A DNA stretch of 64,000 nt, taken from JACVRW01 sp963751835. Its GTDB lineage: Bacteria > Actinomycetota > Thermoleophilia > Solirubrobacterales > Thermoleophilaceae. Below the pieces are notes generated by a model. That model was not told the origin of the DNA, made no database searches, and saw only the letters and a program-made list of their open reading frames with translations. The stretch spans positions 62,001 through 126,000 of the forward strand of contig CAVVWD010000035.1 in assembly GCA_963751835.1 (NCBI GenBank). The letters are read 5' to 3'. The translations under genes and the position numbers were made by a program. Shown here piece by piece: positions 28,494-38,105 of the stretch (position 1 is its first letter; each line of letters begins with the position of its first letter).

Positions 28494-29132
28494 TCGTCGC
28501 CGGGCGCACGACATGGCGCCGCGCCCGGTTCATCGTCGTCGATGTCGAGACGACCGGGCTCGACCCACGCCGCGACGAGATCGTGTCGTACGCGGCGCTG
28601 CCGGTCGAGCAGGGGCGCGTGCTGGCCGGCGCGGCGGTGCGCAGCCTCGTCCGGCCGCGTACCCCGCCGTCTCCCTCGTCCATCGAGATCCACGGTCTGC
28701 GAGCGGCGGACCTGGCCGCCGCGCCGCGGGTCGGCGGAAGCCCTGGCGCCGCTTGCGGCGGCGATGAAGGGCCGGATCCCGGTGGCTCACGCGGCGTGGG
28801 TGGAGCGCGCCTTCCTGCGCGACCCGCTTCGCGCGCTCGGGTCGCGGATGCCGCGCCGGGTGGTGGACACCGCACTGCTCTGGCGGCTGCTCTCCGTCCT
28901 GCGGGGGGAAGGCGACCCGGGCTGGTGCGCGCTCTCGACGGTCGCGGCAGAGCTCGATCTGCCCGCGCACCGCCCGCACGTCGCGGAGGGGGATGCCCTC
29001 ACCACCGCGCAGGCGTTCCTGGCGCTGGCGACGCATCTGGAGACAATGGGACGCGGCAGCGTGCGCGAGCTCACCGGGGCGGGATGGTTCCTGCGCGGCT
29101 GGCGGCTCTGGCATGCGGCGGGGCGGGTCTGA
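28490..29132 (+). CDS. 3'-5' exonuclease, DnaQ/DEDDh type (one frameshift)
   Basis: A 213-residue exonuclease once an extra G near 28733 is removed. ExoI motif FIVVDVETTGLD (Asp-x-Glu), ExoII region IPVAHAAWVERAFL and ExoIII HVAEGDALTTAQAF (His...Asp) give the DEDDh set. The TTG at 28490 overlaps the upstream stop (TTGA), a coupling expected for the DUF294-exonuclease pair. The cellular role of this pair is not established. A long hairpin follows. Confidence 0.82.
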
Positions 29133-29162
29133 CGGCGCAGCATCCCGGCCGCCGCGCCCAGC

Positions 29163-29203
29163 TGCCTCGGGTTTGTCCACACTATGCGTACAAACCCGAG
29201 GCA
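29163..29203. terminator. Long perfect hairpin between convergent genes
   Basis: TGCCTCGGGTTTGT (29163-29176) and ACAAACCCGAGGCA (29190-29203) pair perfectly over 14 bases around a 13-base loop. It lies between the exonuclease (+) and the GntR gene (-) and can serve both as a transcript end. The loop CCACACTATGCGT resembles that of the hairpin at 5888-5924. Confidence 0.75.
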
Positions 29204-29264
29204 CCCCCCGGCGGGAGGCCCCAATGTGGCCGCCTCAGCCCGAGGCGCCCGCAACCGCGGCGGC

Positions 29265-29945
29265 TCAGCTGCGGCTGAACGCCGCCAGGATCTCGCGCTG
29301 GAACTCGAGCACGTGCTCGCGCATGACCGCGCGCGCACGCGGGCCGTCGCGGTCGAGCAGCGCCTCCAGCAGGTGCACCTGGTCGTGGACCGAGTGGCCG
29401 AGGCCCGGCACGCGGTCGAGCACCAGGTACCAGATGCGCAGCGAGTGGGTGAAGTAGTGCTCGAGCGTCTCGACCAGGTACGGGTTCCCCGTCGCCTCCC
29501 AGGTGAAGCGGTGGATGCGCTCGTCGAAGCGCATCAGCCACTCCTGCTCGTGCGGGCGGGTGACCTCGTCGATCTCCTGGAGCAGCTCCCCGGCCGCCGC
29601 ACGGGCATCGCCGTTCATGCGCACGGCGGCCAGCTCGGCCGCGTAGCCCTCGAGCTCCGCGCGCACCTCGCTGATGTTCACGATGTCCGATGCCTCGACC
29701 GCGGTCACGGACGTGCCGCGCCGTGGCTGGACCGCCACGAGGTTCTCGAGCGCGAGCCGCTTGACGGCCTCGCGCAGGGGCGTGCGCCCGATTCGCATCT
29801 CGCGCATGAGCTCGTCCTCGCGCAGCACCGTCCCCGGGGCCAGGCGCAGCGTCACGATCTGGTCGCGCAGCTCCACGTAGGCCCGCTCGGCGACCAGCTT
29901 GGCGCTCGTCGCCTCGACTGCAGCAGTGCTCGGTTCGACCGCCAT
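29265..29945 (-). CDS. GntR-family regulator with FCD domain; candidate TGATATATCA-binding regulator
   Basis: A 226-residue GntR/FadR-type regulator. The winged helix-turn-helix is at about residues 20-85 (LRLAPGTVLREDELMREM, GRTPLREAVKRLALENLV) and the FCD effector domain at about 95-220, with metal-ligand candidates in FDERIHRF, SVHDQVH and REHVLEF. It is divergent from the MetF-like gene with the operator between them, so autoregulation and control of the surrounding betaine genes are likely. The effector is unknown; betaine, dimethylglycine or sarcosine are candidates. Confidence 0.88.
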   Translation of the reverse strand: MAVEPSTAAVEATSAKLVAERAYVELRDQIVTLRLAPGTVLREDELMREMRIGRTPLREAVKRLALENLVAVQPRRGTSVTAVEASDIVNISEVRAELEGYAAELAAVRMNGDARAAAGELLQEIDEVTRPHEQEWLMRFDERIHRFTWEATGNPYLVETLEHYFTHSLRIWYLVLDRVPGLGHSVHDQVHLLEALLDRDGPRARAVMREHVLEFQREILAAFSRS

Positions 29946-29999
29946 CGCTGAGATGCGGCGGGGATCCGGATCGTCGCCGCGGGGGGAAATGCTATAGCC

Positions 30000-30009
30000 T
30001 GATATATCA
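30000..30009. promoter_or_regulatory. TGATATATCA operator, site 4 (gntR / metF-like divergent)
   Basis: The core is extended to the 12-base palindrome CTGATATATCAG, flanked by ATAGC and CTAT, making this the most symmetrical of the six sites. It is 3 bases before the annotated MetF-like ATG and 54 bases upstream of gntR, as expected for an autoregulatory operator. Confidence 0.82.
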
Positions 30010-30012
30010 GCT

Positions 30013-30915
30013 ATGGGCGCGAGCGCGTCGCGGATCGGCTCCGGGTCCGGCCGAGCGGGTCCGGCTCTCGCAGGGGGGATCAGCGCGCGTGCCCTCGCCG
30101 AGTTGCTGCGCCGGCCGCGCTACGAGGTGCTCCCGCTCGACGGCATCGAGGAGGAGCTCACCGCCGCCGCGGGCAAAGACGTGACGGTCACCGTCACCGG
30201 GTCCCCCACCAAGGGGCTCGAGGCGACGCTCGAGCTCAGCGAGCGCCTGGCCCGCCGCGGCTATGTGGTCGTCCCTCATCTCGCAGCTCGGCTCGTCCGC
30301 GACCGCTCGCACCTCGACGAGGTGCTCGACCGGCTGCTGGCCGCGGGGGTTCGGCGGCTGTTCGTCCCCGCCGGCGACGCCACGCACCCGGCGGGGGAGT
30401 TCGTCGGGGCGGCGGAGCTGCTCGCGGCGATGGGCCCGCGGCGCGCCGAGTTCGAGGAGATCGGAATCACCGGGTACCCCGAGAGCCACCACCTGATCTC
30501 CGACGAGGAGACGATCAGGGCGATGTTCGAGAAGGCCGAGATGGCCACCGCAATCATCAGCCAGATCTGCTTCGACGCCGCGACCATCGCCGGCTGGATC
30601 CGGAACGTCCGCGAGCGCGGAACGAGCCTGCCGATCTGGATCGGCGTGCCGGGCCTCGTGCACAACCGGAAGCTCGTGCGCATCTCGATGAAGATCGGGC
30701 TGGGAGAGTCCGCCCGCTTCCTCCGCCACCAGCACGGCCTGCTGTCGCGGCTGCTGACGCGCAGGTTCAGCCCGGACGGCCTCGTCCGCGAGCTCGCGCC
30801 AACCGTGACCGACCCGGCGGCGAAGGTGGCCGGGTTCCACTTCTACACGTTCAACGAGGTGGCCCGGACCGAGCGCTGGAGGCAGCAGACGCTGGAGCGG
30901 CTGGCGGGCGTCTGA
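30013..30915 (+). CDS. Methylenetetrahydrofolate reductase (MetF)-family protein
   Basis: A 300-residue TIM-barrel flavoprotein-type sequence. VTVTVTGSPTKGLEATLELSE, VPHLAARLVRD and GITGYPESHH match the MetF family, and GFHFYTFN near the C-terminus is the folate/flavin end strand. MetF interconverts 5-methyl- and 5,10-methylene-THF. In a methyl-donor catabolic island it may run in the oxidative direction, as proposed after DMSP demethylation. The operator 3 bases before the ATG suggests a leaderless message or a slightly later start. Its 3' end overlaps the convergent Fe-S gene by 73 bases. Confidence 0.82.
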   Translation: MGASASRIGSGSGRAGPALAGGISARALAELLRRPRYEVLPLDGIEEELTAAAGKDVTVTVTGSPTKGLEATLELSERLARRGYVVVPHLAARLVRDRSHLDEVLDRLLAAGVRRLFVPAGDATHPAGEFVGAAELLAAMGPRRAEFEEIGITGYPESHHLISDEETIRAMFEKAEMATAIISQICFDAATIAGWIRNVRERGTSLPIWIGVPGLVHNRKLVRISMKIGLGESARFLRHQHGLLSRLLTRRFSPDGLVRELAPTVTDPAAKVAGFHFYTFNEVARTERWRQQTLERLAGV

Positions 30916-32933
30916 CCGTCGCTGGCTCGCCCCACGCGAGCTACGAGCGTGGCCCGGTCGCCGGCGTCGGCCGCGGGCGCGTCGAGCGACTCCGCCAGCA
31001 GCGTCGACACGTCCGCCACGCGCAGCTCGTCGCCGTTCGCGCGCACGCCGTCGTCGAGCATCACTGTGCAGAACGGGCACGCGACCGCCAGCGTCTCGGC
31101 GCCGGTCGCCGCCGCCTCGCGGGCGCGCTCCTCGTTGATCAGCCCGGCGCGCTCCTCCATCCACATGTGGGCGCCGCCCGCGCCGCAGCAGAACGTGCGC
31201 TTGCGGCTGCGCTCCATCTCGATCGGGCGGCCGACCGCCTCGACCACCTCACGCGGGCTCTCGAGCACGTCGTTGTGGCGAGCGAGGTAGCAGGAGTCGT
31301 GATAGGTGATCCCCTGTTCGCTGCCGTTCGGCTGCAGCCGGCCGTCGCGCACGAGCTGCGCCAGCAGCTCGCTGTGGTGGACGACCTCGTAGCTGCCGCC
31401 GAAGTCCGGGTACTCGTTGGCGAGCGTGTTGAAGCAGTGCGGGCAGCTGGCAACGACCTTCGTCACGCCCGCTTCGTTCAATGTCGCAACGTTCTGCTCC
31501 GCGTGCGCCTGGAACAGGTACTCGTTGCCCATCCGCCGCGCCGGGTCGCCCGTACACGATTCGCGCGGGCCGAGGATCGCGAAATCGACCCCGGCGGCAG
31601 CGAGCAGCTTCGCCGTCGACTGCGCGGCGGTGCGGGCGCGCTCGTCGAACGACGCGGCGCAGCCCACCCAGTAGAGGACCTCGGGAGCCGGGTCGCCCGG
31701 CTCGAGCACGCGGACACCGAGCTGGGCGGCCCAATCGGCGCGCTCGGTCTGCGGCTTGCCCCATGGGTTCGAGGCGCGCTCGACGTCGCGCAGCATCTGC
31801 TCGGACTCGCTCGGGAAGCGCGAGTCCATCATCACCAGGTGACGGCGCAGGTCGATGATGTGGTCCACGTGCTCGATCGACACCGGGCACTCGCGGACGC
31901 AGGCGCCGCAGGTGACGCAGTCCCAGACCACGTTGTCCGTGACGGCGTTCGGGACGAGCGGGCCGGGCTCGAAGCCCTCGGCGCCGCGCACGAGGGCCGG
32001 CCCCTCCTCGAACACCTGGTCGCGCAGAGCCATGATGAGCAGCTTGGGCGAGAGCTCCTTGCCGGTGGCGAAGGCGGGGCAGACGTCCTGGCAGCGGCCG
32101 CACTCCGTGCACGAGAAGGTGTCGAACATCTCCTTCCAGGTCAGGTCCGGCACGGTGCCGGCGCCGAAGCGCATCTCCTCCTCCGGGACGTCGAACCTGA
32201 GCGGCTCGATCCGCCCGCCGGGCCCGGTGCGGCCGAAGTAGACGTTGATCGCCGCTGTGGCGATGTGCAGGTGCTTGGAGTAGGGGAGGTAGGCGAGGAA
32301 GCTGAGGATGATCAGCACGTGCGCCCACACGAAGACGCGCTCGAGCACCTCGGTGACCGAGCCGTCCCCGAACAGCCCGGATAGAGCGTCCGACACCGGC
32401 GACCAGCTCGCCGGCCACTCGTTCAGGCCGAGCGCGATTCGCGACGCGTGCCAGAGCAGGAGCGTCGTGACGATGCCGGCGATCAGCGCGAGGATGACGT
32501 CGGCCTCGCCCAGGTGGCTGCCCTCGAAGCGTGCCGGCCGCTGGATCTTGCGGATCGCGAGCGCGGCGATCACGCCGGCCAGCACCAGCACCGCGAAGAT
32601 GTCCACGATCAGCGCGAACCAGCCCTGGTGGCCGAGCCACGGCAGCGTGGCCTCGCGGTCCACGGCGCCGATCATCGCGATCAGGATCGTGGGGAAGAGG
32701 ACGAGGAAGCCCCAGAAGATGGCCGCATGGACGAGCCCGGGGACGAGCCGCTGCAGGAGCTTGCGCTGCCCGAGGACGATCTCGGCCTCGTTGCGGATCC
32801 GCTTCGGGACGTGGTCGAAGCGCTCGACGGGCTTGCCGAGCCTGACGAGGTCCGCGAGCAGCTTGGCGCGGCGCCCGAACAGGTAGCCGCTCACGGCCAG
32901 CGCCGCCGTGAGCGCGAGCGCTCCGGCGAGCAC
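30843..32933 (-). CDS. Membrane-bound Fe-S oxidoreductase (DgcB / HdrD-like)
   Basis: A 696-residue protein: about five N-terminal membrane helices of the nitrate-reductase gamma type, two 4Fe-4S motifs (CTECGRCQDVCP near 275, CVTCGACVRECP near 340) and two cysteine-rich CCG domains (CPHCFNT near 500, CCGAGGAHMW near 580). This is the layout of DgcB in Pseudomonas dimethylglycine catabolism, which passes electrons from ETF to quinone. The GTG at 32933 is 2 bases past the etfA stop; no earlier start fits. It is the last gene of the DMGDH-EtfB-EtfA operon. Confidence 0.85.
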   Translation of the reverse strand: MLAGALALTAALAVSGYLFGRRAKLLADLVRLGKPVERFDHVPKRIRNEAEIVLGQRKLLQRLVPGLVHAAIFWGFLVLFPTILIAMIGAVDREATLPWLGHQGWFALIVDIFAVLVLAGVIAALAIRKIQRPARFEGSHLGEADVILALIAGIVTTLLLWHASRIALGLNEWPASWSPVSDALSGLFGDGSVTEVLERVFVWAHVLIILSFLAYLPYSKHLHIATAAINVYFGRTGPGGRIEPLRFDVPEEEMRFGAGTVPDLTWKEMFDTFSCTECGRCQDVCPAFATGKELSPKLLIMALRDQVFEEGPALVRGAEGFEPGPLVPNAVTDNVVWDCVTCGACVRECPVSIEHVDHIIDLRRHLVMMDSRFPSESEQMLRDVERASNPWGKPQTERADWAAQLGVRVLEPGDPAPEVLYWVGCAASFDERARTAAQSTAKLLAAAGVDFAILGPRESCTGDPARRMGNEYLFQAHAEQNVATLNEAGVTKVVASCPHCFNTLANEYPDFGGSYEVVHHSELLAQLVRDGRLQPNGSEQGITYHDSCYLARHNDVLESPREVVEAVGRPIEMERSRKRTFCCGAGGAHMWMEERAGLINEERAREAAATGAETLAVACPFCTVMLDDGVRANGDELRVADVSTLLAESLDAPAADAGDRATLVARVGRASDGQTPASRSSVCCLQRSVRATSLNV

Positions 32934-32935
32934 GT

Positions 32936-33892
32936 CTATGACCCGCGCGCCTTTCGCAGCTCGGCCGTGATCGCGGGCACGATCTCGGTCAGGTCGCCGA
33001 TCACCGCGTAGTCGGCGCTGGCGAGGATCGGAGCCTCGGCGTCGGAGTTGATCGCGAGGATCTTCTTCGCGCCCTTGCAGCCCGCGATGTGCTGGGTGGC
33101 GCCGCTGATCCCGCAGGCGATGTACAGGTCCGGCGACACCTTCGTGCCGGTCTGGCCCACCTGGTCGGTGTGCGGCCGCCAGCCGGCGCTCGTGACCACG
33201 CGCGAGCAGCCGACCGCGGCGTCGAGCAGCTCGGCGAGCTCCTCGAGGATGCCGAAGCCCTCCGCCGAGCCCACGCCGCGGCCTCCGCTCACGACCACCT
33301 TGGCCTCGGCGAGCGAGATGCCGGCGGTCACGGTCTCGACGTGCTCGGCCACCTGGACGGCCAGATCGGCGTCCTCGAGCGCGGGCGCGAAGGTCTCGAC
33401 CCCCGGGGCGTCCGCGCCGTTCACAGTCGCGAGCGCCACGGTGTGCGGCGCCACGGTGAGCAATGCCGGCGACCCGTGCAAGGCCGCCTCTTCCAGAAGG
33501 CTGCCGCCCCAGCGAATGCGGGTCAGGGTCAGCGGAGCCCCGGGGCTCACTCGAGTGCAATTCGCCGCGAACGGCATATCGAGGCGCGCCGCCACATGGG
33601 CGAGCACCTCGTTGCCGCGGTTCGTGCCGGCCGCGACCACCGCGGACGGCTCGAGCTGATCCAGGAGCTCCGTGACGCAGCGCGCCCAGGCCCCCGGGGC
33701 GTAGGCGGCCAGCCGCTCGTCCTCGGCAACGTGGACGGTGGCGACGCCGTGGGCGCCGAGCCCGCCCGCGGCCTCGCTGCCCCCCACGAGCAGCGCCTCG
33801 ACCGGCTCGTCGAGCCCACGGGCGAGCGCGAGCGCCTGCAGCGACAGCTCGTCGATCGAGCCGCCCTCGTGCTCCGCCAGCACGAGGACCAT
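32936..33892 (-). CDS. etfA: Electron transfer flavoprotein alpha subunit
   Basis: A 318-residue ETF alpha subunit. The C-terminal FAD-binding segment (VVSGGRGVGS, VGQTGTKVSPDLYIACGISGA) and the N-terminal VMVLVLAEHEGG strand are family-typical. The ATG at 33892 shares one base with the etfB stop. With EtfB it should accept electrons from the FAD-GcvT dehydrogenase and pass them to the Fe-S protein encoded next. Confidence 0.92.
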   Translation of the reverse strand: MVLVLAEHEGGSIDELSLQALALARGLDEPVEALLVGGSEAAGGLGAHGVATVHVAEDERLAAYAPGAWARCVTELLDQLEPSAVVAAGTNRGNEVLAHVAARLDMPFAANCTRVSPGAPLTLTRIRWGGSLLEEAALHGSPALLTVAPHTVALATVNGADAPGVETFAPALEDADLAVQVAEHVETVTAGISLAEAKVVVSGGRGVGSAEGFGILEELAELLDAAVGCSRVVTSAGWRPHTDQVGQTGTKVSPDLYIACGISGATQHIAGCKGAKKILAINSDAEAPILASADYAVIGDLTEIVPAITAELRKARGS

Positions 33893-34653
33893 CACGCCAC
33901 CCCCAGGTCGCGCATCACGCCTACCACGGCCGGCGCGGCCTCCGGCCCCTGTCCGAGGATCTCGGCCTGCTTTCCCTGGCCGGCGGGGACCACGAGGCGG
34001 AGCTTCTCGAGCCGCGGCTCGGGGCGCTCGGGCTCGATTCTCTCGACCGGCTTCTGGCGGGCACGCAGCTTGGCCGGGACCGACGGGTAGCGCGGCAGGT
34101 TGATCCCCTCGAGCACGGTCACCACCGCCGGCAGAGGCACGAGATACACGTCGCGCCCGCCCGGGACCTCCTGCTCGCAGCGCGCGCGCCCGTCCTCGAC
34201 CTGCAGCCCCTTCAGGCCGGTCACGACCGGCCGCCCGAGGGCATACGCCACGCGGATGCCGACCTGATAGTTGCCCGAGTCGGCGGATTCGTTCCCGAAC
34301 ACGATCAGGTCGAACGGCCCGCCCGCCGCCTGCTCCGACTCGATCGTGGTCACGATCGCCGCCGCCGTGGCCTGCGGGTCCCACTCCTCTCCGGTGGCCA
34401 GCAGGATCCCACGGTCGGCGCCGATCGCGAGCGTCTCGCGGATCTGCTCCTCGGCCTCCGGCGGGCCGAGGGCGAGCACCGTCGTCTCGCCGCCGTGCTG
34501 CTCGACCAGGCGCACCGCCTCCTCGACGCCGCACTCCTCGTGCGGGCTGATCGTGAAGCCGAGGTGGCGCGTCTCGAGTGCCTGCTCGTCGGCCGTGAGG
34601 ACCATGCGCCCGCCGGTCAGCGGGACGCGCTTGACGCAGACGAGGATCCTCAT
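33892..34653 (-). CDS. etfB: Electron transfer flavoprotein beta subunit
   Basis: A 253-residue ETF beta subunit with the signature start MRILVCVKRVPL, the SPHEECGVEEAVRL segment and the FGNESADSGNYQVGIRVA region near the AMP site. The ATG at 34653 overlaps the dehydrogenase stop (ATGA). The product pairs with EtfA. Confidence 0.92.
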   Translation of the reverse strand: MRILVCVKRVPLTGGRMVLTADEQALETRHLGFTISPHEECGVEEAVRLVEQHGGETTVLALGPPEAEEQIRETLAIGADRGILLATGEEWDPQATAAAIVTTIESEQAAGGPFDLIVFGNESADSGNYQVGIRVAYALGRPVVTGLKGLQVEDGRARCEQEVPGGRDVYLVPLPAVVTVLEGINLPRYPSVPAKLRARQKPVERIEPERPEPRLEKLRLVVPAGQGKQAEILGQGPEAAPAVVGVMRDLGVA

Positions 34654-37202
34654 GTCAGTACGGGGGCCGCCGCGCGGACGCGCTCGTTCTCGGGGTCGAA
34701 CAGCGGCGTCGACCCCGCGACGTCCACGGTCACCGGGTAGCGCTCGCACATGTACTCCACCGCCAGCTGCTCGCCGACGTTGGCGTGCTGGGGCGGGAGG
34801 TACGACATCAGGATGTGCTTGCCGACCGACGGGCCCGCCCCCGCGCTCGTGACGAACGAGCGCCGCCCCTTGGAGTCGGTGAGCGGCGCGCCCTCGCGCG
34901 TCAGGATCGGCTCGCCGCCCAGCATGTAGCGCTGCTGCCCGCTCCGCGAGGTGTGGTCGTCGACCGTGAGCGTGCACATCACGGCCGCGGGCTCCGTCTC
35001 GCGGTGACGCACATGGGCCTCCTTGCCGATGAAGTCCTGCTCCTTGACCTTGCCCCACGCCATTCCGGCCTCGACGACGTCGTACTCGCCGTCGAGCTCG
35101 AACCCGAAGGCGCGGTAGCACTTCTCGAGCCGTCCAGTGGTGCCGTAGACGCCGATGCCCGCGGGCACGATGCCGTGGGGGCGGCCGGCCTCCCAGACCA
35201 TGTCCCAGAGCCTCGCGCCCTGCTCGATCGGTACGTAGAGCTCCCAGCCGAGGTCGCCCACATAGGAGATGCGTGAGGCGAGCACGGCCAGCGAGTCCAG
35301 CTCGATCGTGCGGAAGCTCGCGAACGGGAAGCCCTCGTGGGAGATGTCGGCACTCGTGATGCCCTGGAGGACCTCCCGCGCGCGCGGCCCCCACAGCCCG
35401 AGCGTGCACCAGCTCGAGGTGAGGTCGACCACCTGGGCGTCGGGGCCGGCGTGGTCCGCGTACCACTTGAGGTCGGCCCTGCCGTGCATGCCGCCGGTGA
35501 CGACACGGAAGTGATCGTCGGCGATGCGCATGACCGTGAGGTCGGAGCGAAAGCCCCCGCGCGGGGTGAGCACGGGCGTGTATACGACCTTGCCGTGCTT
35601 CACGTCCATCTGGCGCATCGACACGCGCTGCACACAGTCGAGGGCGCCAGGGCCGAGGATGTCGAAGACGCAGAACGCGGTGAGGTCGAACATCGCGACG
35701 CGGTCGCGCATCGCGAGGTGCTCGGCGTTGATGATCGGCGACCACCAGCGCGAGTCCCATTCGGCCTCGCGGTCGCTCACCCCGTACTCCTCGACGAGCG
35801 CGCGGTTGGACTCGTACCAGTGCGGGCGCTCCCAGCCGGCTGCCTCGTAGAAGACGGCGCCGAGCTCACGCTCGCTGTCGTAGAAGGGGGAGAGGCGGAC
35901 ATTGCGGTCCGACGCCCACTGCTCGCCGGGGTGGACGATCCCGTAGGTCTTGTTGAAGTGCTCGCTCGCTCGCGCCCTCACGTGCCCGACAGTCCGTTGG
36001 TGCGGGTAGAAGCGCGCGATGTCCGAGGACCAGAGGTCGATCTCGGGCTCGCCCTCGATCATCCACTCGGCCAGCGCGCGGCCGACGCCGGGCCCCTCCT
36101 TGACCCAGACCGCCGCAGCGGACCAGAGGCCCTTGACCTCGGGGGTCTCGCCGAGGACCGGCAGAGCGTCCGGGGTCAGCGAGAGCAGCCCGTTGATGGC
36201 GTACTTGATGCCCACCGACTCGTCGCCCACGATCTCCGGCATCAGCTCGAGCGCTTGCTGCATCTGCTCGACGAAGTCGTCCTCGGTGAACGGGAACTCC
36301 GTCGGCGACAGCGCGGCCTCCTCGATCGAGGGGATCTCGTCGGGATCGTGGAAGATCGGCCGGTGGGCGTAGGAGCCGATCTCGAGGCCCGTCCCGTCCT
36401 GACGCTCGTACATGAACGTGTCCATGTCGCGGACGATCGGATACTCGATCGCGCTCTTCGCGCCCTCGAAGCGCGGCACCGGCCCTATGTCGATCATCTG
36501 ATGGATCGCGGGGGTGAGCGGGATCGCCGCGCCCGCCATGCTGGCGATGCGCGGGCTCCAGACACCGCAGGCCACTGCCACGATCTCGGTCTCGATGTCG
36601 CCGCGGTCGGTGCGGACCCGTTTGACCCGCCCGCCCTCGACGTCGATGCCGACCACCTCGGTGTTCGCCGACACCGTGAGCGCGCCGCGCTCCTGCGCGC
36701 TCTCGCGCATGAGCGTGCCCGCGCGCAGCGAGTCGACGACGCCGACGCTCTCGGTGTAGAAGCCGCCGAGGATCACGCTCTCGTCGATGAACGGGACGAG
36801 CTCCTTGACCTCGGCGGGGGTCACGAGGCGGACGCCCTCGACACCCCAGGCCGCCGCGGAGGCCATCCGGCGGCGGAACTCCTCCATGCGCTCCTCGGTG
36901 CGCGCGACCTCGAGCCCGCCGCACGTGGTGAGCACGCCGAGCTCCTCGTACTGGCGCAGGCTGTCGCGCGTGAGCGAGGTCATCTCGCGCGAGTGATCGA
37001 CCGGGTAGATGAAGTTCGAGGCGTGTCCGGTGGAGCCGCCGGGGTTCGGGAGCGGGCCCTTGTCGATCAGCACCAGGTCGGTCCAGCCGAGCCGGGCGAG
37101 GTGGTGCACGAGGCTGTTGCCGACGATGCCCGCGCCGATCACGACGGCGCGCGCGGTGCCCGGCAGGCCCGCTGGTCCGGATTGGTCTCCCACGGATGTC
37201 AC
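34650..37202 (-). CDS. FAD-dependent dimethylglycine/sarcosine dehydrogenase fused to GcvT domain
   Basis: An 850-residue two-part enzyme. The N-terminal DAO-type FAD domain (VVIGAGIVGNSLVHHLA) has GSTGHASNF, where His is the candidate covalent FAD site. An FAO_M linker follows, and the C-terminal half is a GcvT-like THF-binding domain (about 440-840; YVGDLGWELYVP). The architecture is that of dimethylglycine dehydrogenase/oxidase: oxidative N-demethylation with transfer of the one-carbon unit to THF. The EtfBA and DgcB-like neighbours make it a dehydrogenase rather than an oxidase. GTG start, 42 bases from operator site 5. Confidence 0.9.
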   Translation of the reverse strand: MTSVGDQSGPAGLPGTARAVVIGAGIVGNSLVHHLARLGWTDLVLIDKGPLPNPGGSTGHASNFIYPVDHSREMTSLTRDSLRQYEELGVLTTCGGLEVARTEERMEEFRRRMASAAAWGVEGVRLVTPAEVKELVPFIDESVILGGFYTESVGVVDSLRAGTLMRESAQERGALTVSANTEVVGIDVEGGRVKRVRTDRGDIETEIVAVACGVWSPRIASMAGAAIPLTPAIHQMIDIGPVPRFEGAKSAIEYPIVRDMDTFMYERQDGTGLEIGSYAHRPIFHDPDEIPSIEEAALSPTEFPFTEDDFVEQMQQALELMPEIVGDESVGIKYAINGLLSLTPDALPVLGETPEVKGLWSAAAVWVKEGPGVGRALAEWMIEGEPEIDLWSSDIARFYPHQRTVGHVRARASEHFNKTYGIVHPGEQWASDRNVRLSPFYDSERELGAVFYEAAGWERPHWYESNRALVEEYGVSDREAEWDSRWWSPIINAEHLAMRDRVAMFDLTAFCVFDILGPGALDCVQRVSMRQMDVKHGKVVYTPVLTPRGGFRSDLTVMRIADDHFRVVTGGMHGRADLKWYADHAGPDAQVVDLTSSWCTLGLWGPRAREVLQGITSADISHEGFPFASFRTIELDSLAVLASRISYVGDLGWELYVPIEQGARLWDMVWEAGRPHGIVPAGIGVYGTTGRLEKCYRAFGFELDGEYDVVEAGMAWGKVKEQDFIGKEAHVRHRETEPAAVMCTLTVDDHTSRSGQQRYMLGGEPILTREGAPLTDSKGRRSFVTSAGAGPSVGKHILMSYLPPQHANVGEQLAVEYMCERYPVTVDVAGSTPLFDPENERVRAAAPVLT

Positions 37203-37244
37203 CTCGCGTTCGGAATGGCCGGCGTCTGCAGGGTCGACCCGAAC

Positions 37245-37254
37245 TGATATATCA
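37245..37254. promoter_or_regulatory. TGATATATCA operator, site 5 (DMGDH / unknown gene divergent)
   Basis: Identical palindrome in the 59-base gap between the divergent dehydrogenase operon (42 bases away) and the uncharacterised gene (7 bases away). Confidence 0.8.
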
Positions 37255-37261
37255 CACCGCG

Positions 37262-38105
37262 ATGCACTCGTCGCAGGAGCTCAGCAGCTCGATGTTCGAG
37301 ATCGCTGCCGAGGGCCGGCGGGTGCGGTTGGAGGAGCTGTTCGAGGGCTTCGGTGAGCAGGATCGGCTGGGGGTCGTCGTGAACCGGCCCTGCGGCGCGG
37401 TAGGGGCGAGCGCCCTGATCAGCGCGACCGTCACCGCCTTCTACGACATCCAGCGCGCCCGCGGTCCGGACTTCTTCGTCTATCCGGACTACTACCTCTT
37501 CCACGCCGGCCGGGCGCTGGGCGACCACGGGATGCTGGACGTATTCCCGAGCCGCAAGGAGGTGGTCGTGCCGGATGACTCGGACGCCATCCTCGATGTC
37601 GTCAACGACCGGGCGATCACGCGGCTTCTCGTCCCGTCGCCGGACGGCGCTCGGCAGCGCGCGCCGGCCGCGCCGGCCGAGGGTCCGCGGGCCCGCGGCC
37701 AAGGCGCCGCAGCTCGCGGAGCTCGCCTTCGATCGCGTCGCGCTCGCCAGCGCACGCCGGCGCATCGCGACCTGTCTCGCATACTCGCCGTCGGGACGCG
37801 TGTCCGGCGGCGACGTCCGGATCGCGAGCAATCCGGTGGTCGAGGGCTACGTCGATTCGATCCTCGATCCCGAATCCCACGTCGCGGCCCTTCGTGCCGG
37901 TGACGATCGGGACCGCGCCTATGCCGATTCGATCGACGCCCGGCGCGGCGAGGTCGCGCCGGAGCTGCGCGCGCAGATCCGGGAGGCGCGGCGGGAGCTC
38001 GTGGAGGACGACAGGCCGGTCGAGACCTACGGGCGGATCACCCTCGACGAGGCGCTCCAGTCGCTTGTGGGGAGGGTGCCCGCGGCGGCGTCCCCGGCGG
38101 GTTGA
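37262..38105 (+). CDS. Uncharacterised protein of the betaine island (one frameshift)
   Basis: I do not recognise this family. Removing one extra base near 37696 gives a 280-residue soluble protein with no signal peptide or membrane segment. Notable pieces are LGVVVNRPCGAVGASALISATVTAFYD, with a short Gly/Ala-rich stretch, the aromatic segment FFVYPDYYLFHAG, and VFPSRKEVVVP followed by LLVPDG-like text near 125. The second half is charged and helical with RRRIATCLAYSP and EARRELVEDDRPVETYGR. The flanking operators at both ends and its place between the dehydrogenase and the DmdA-like gene suggest a role in betaine or methylamine metabolism. Confidence 0.7.
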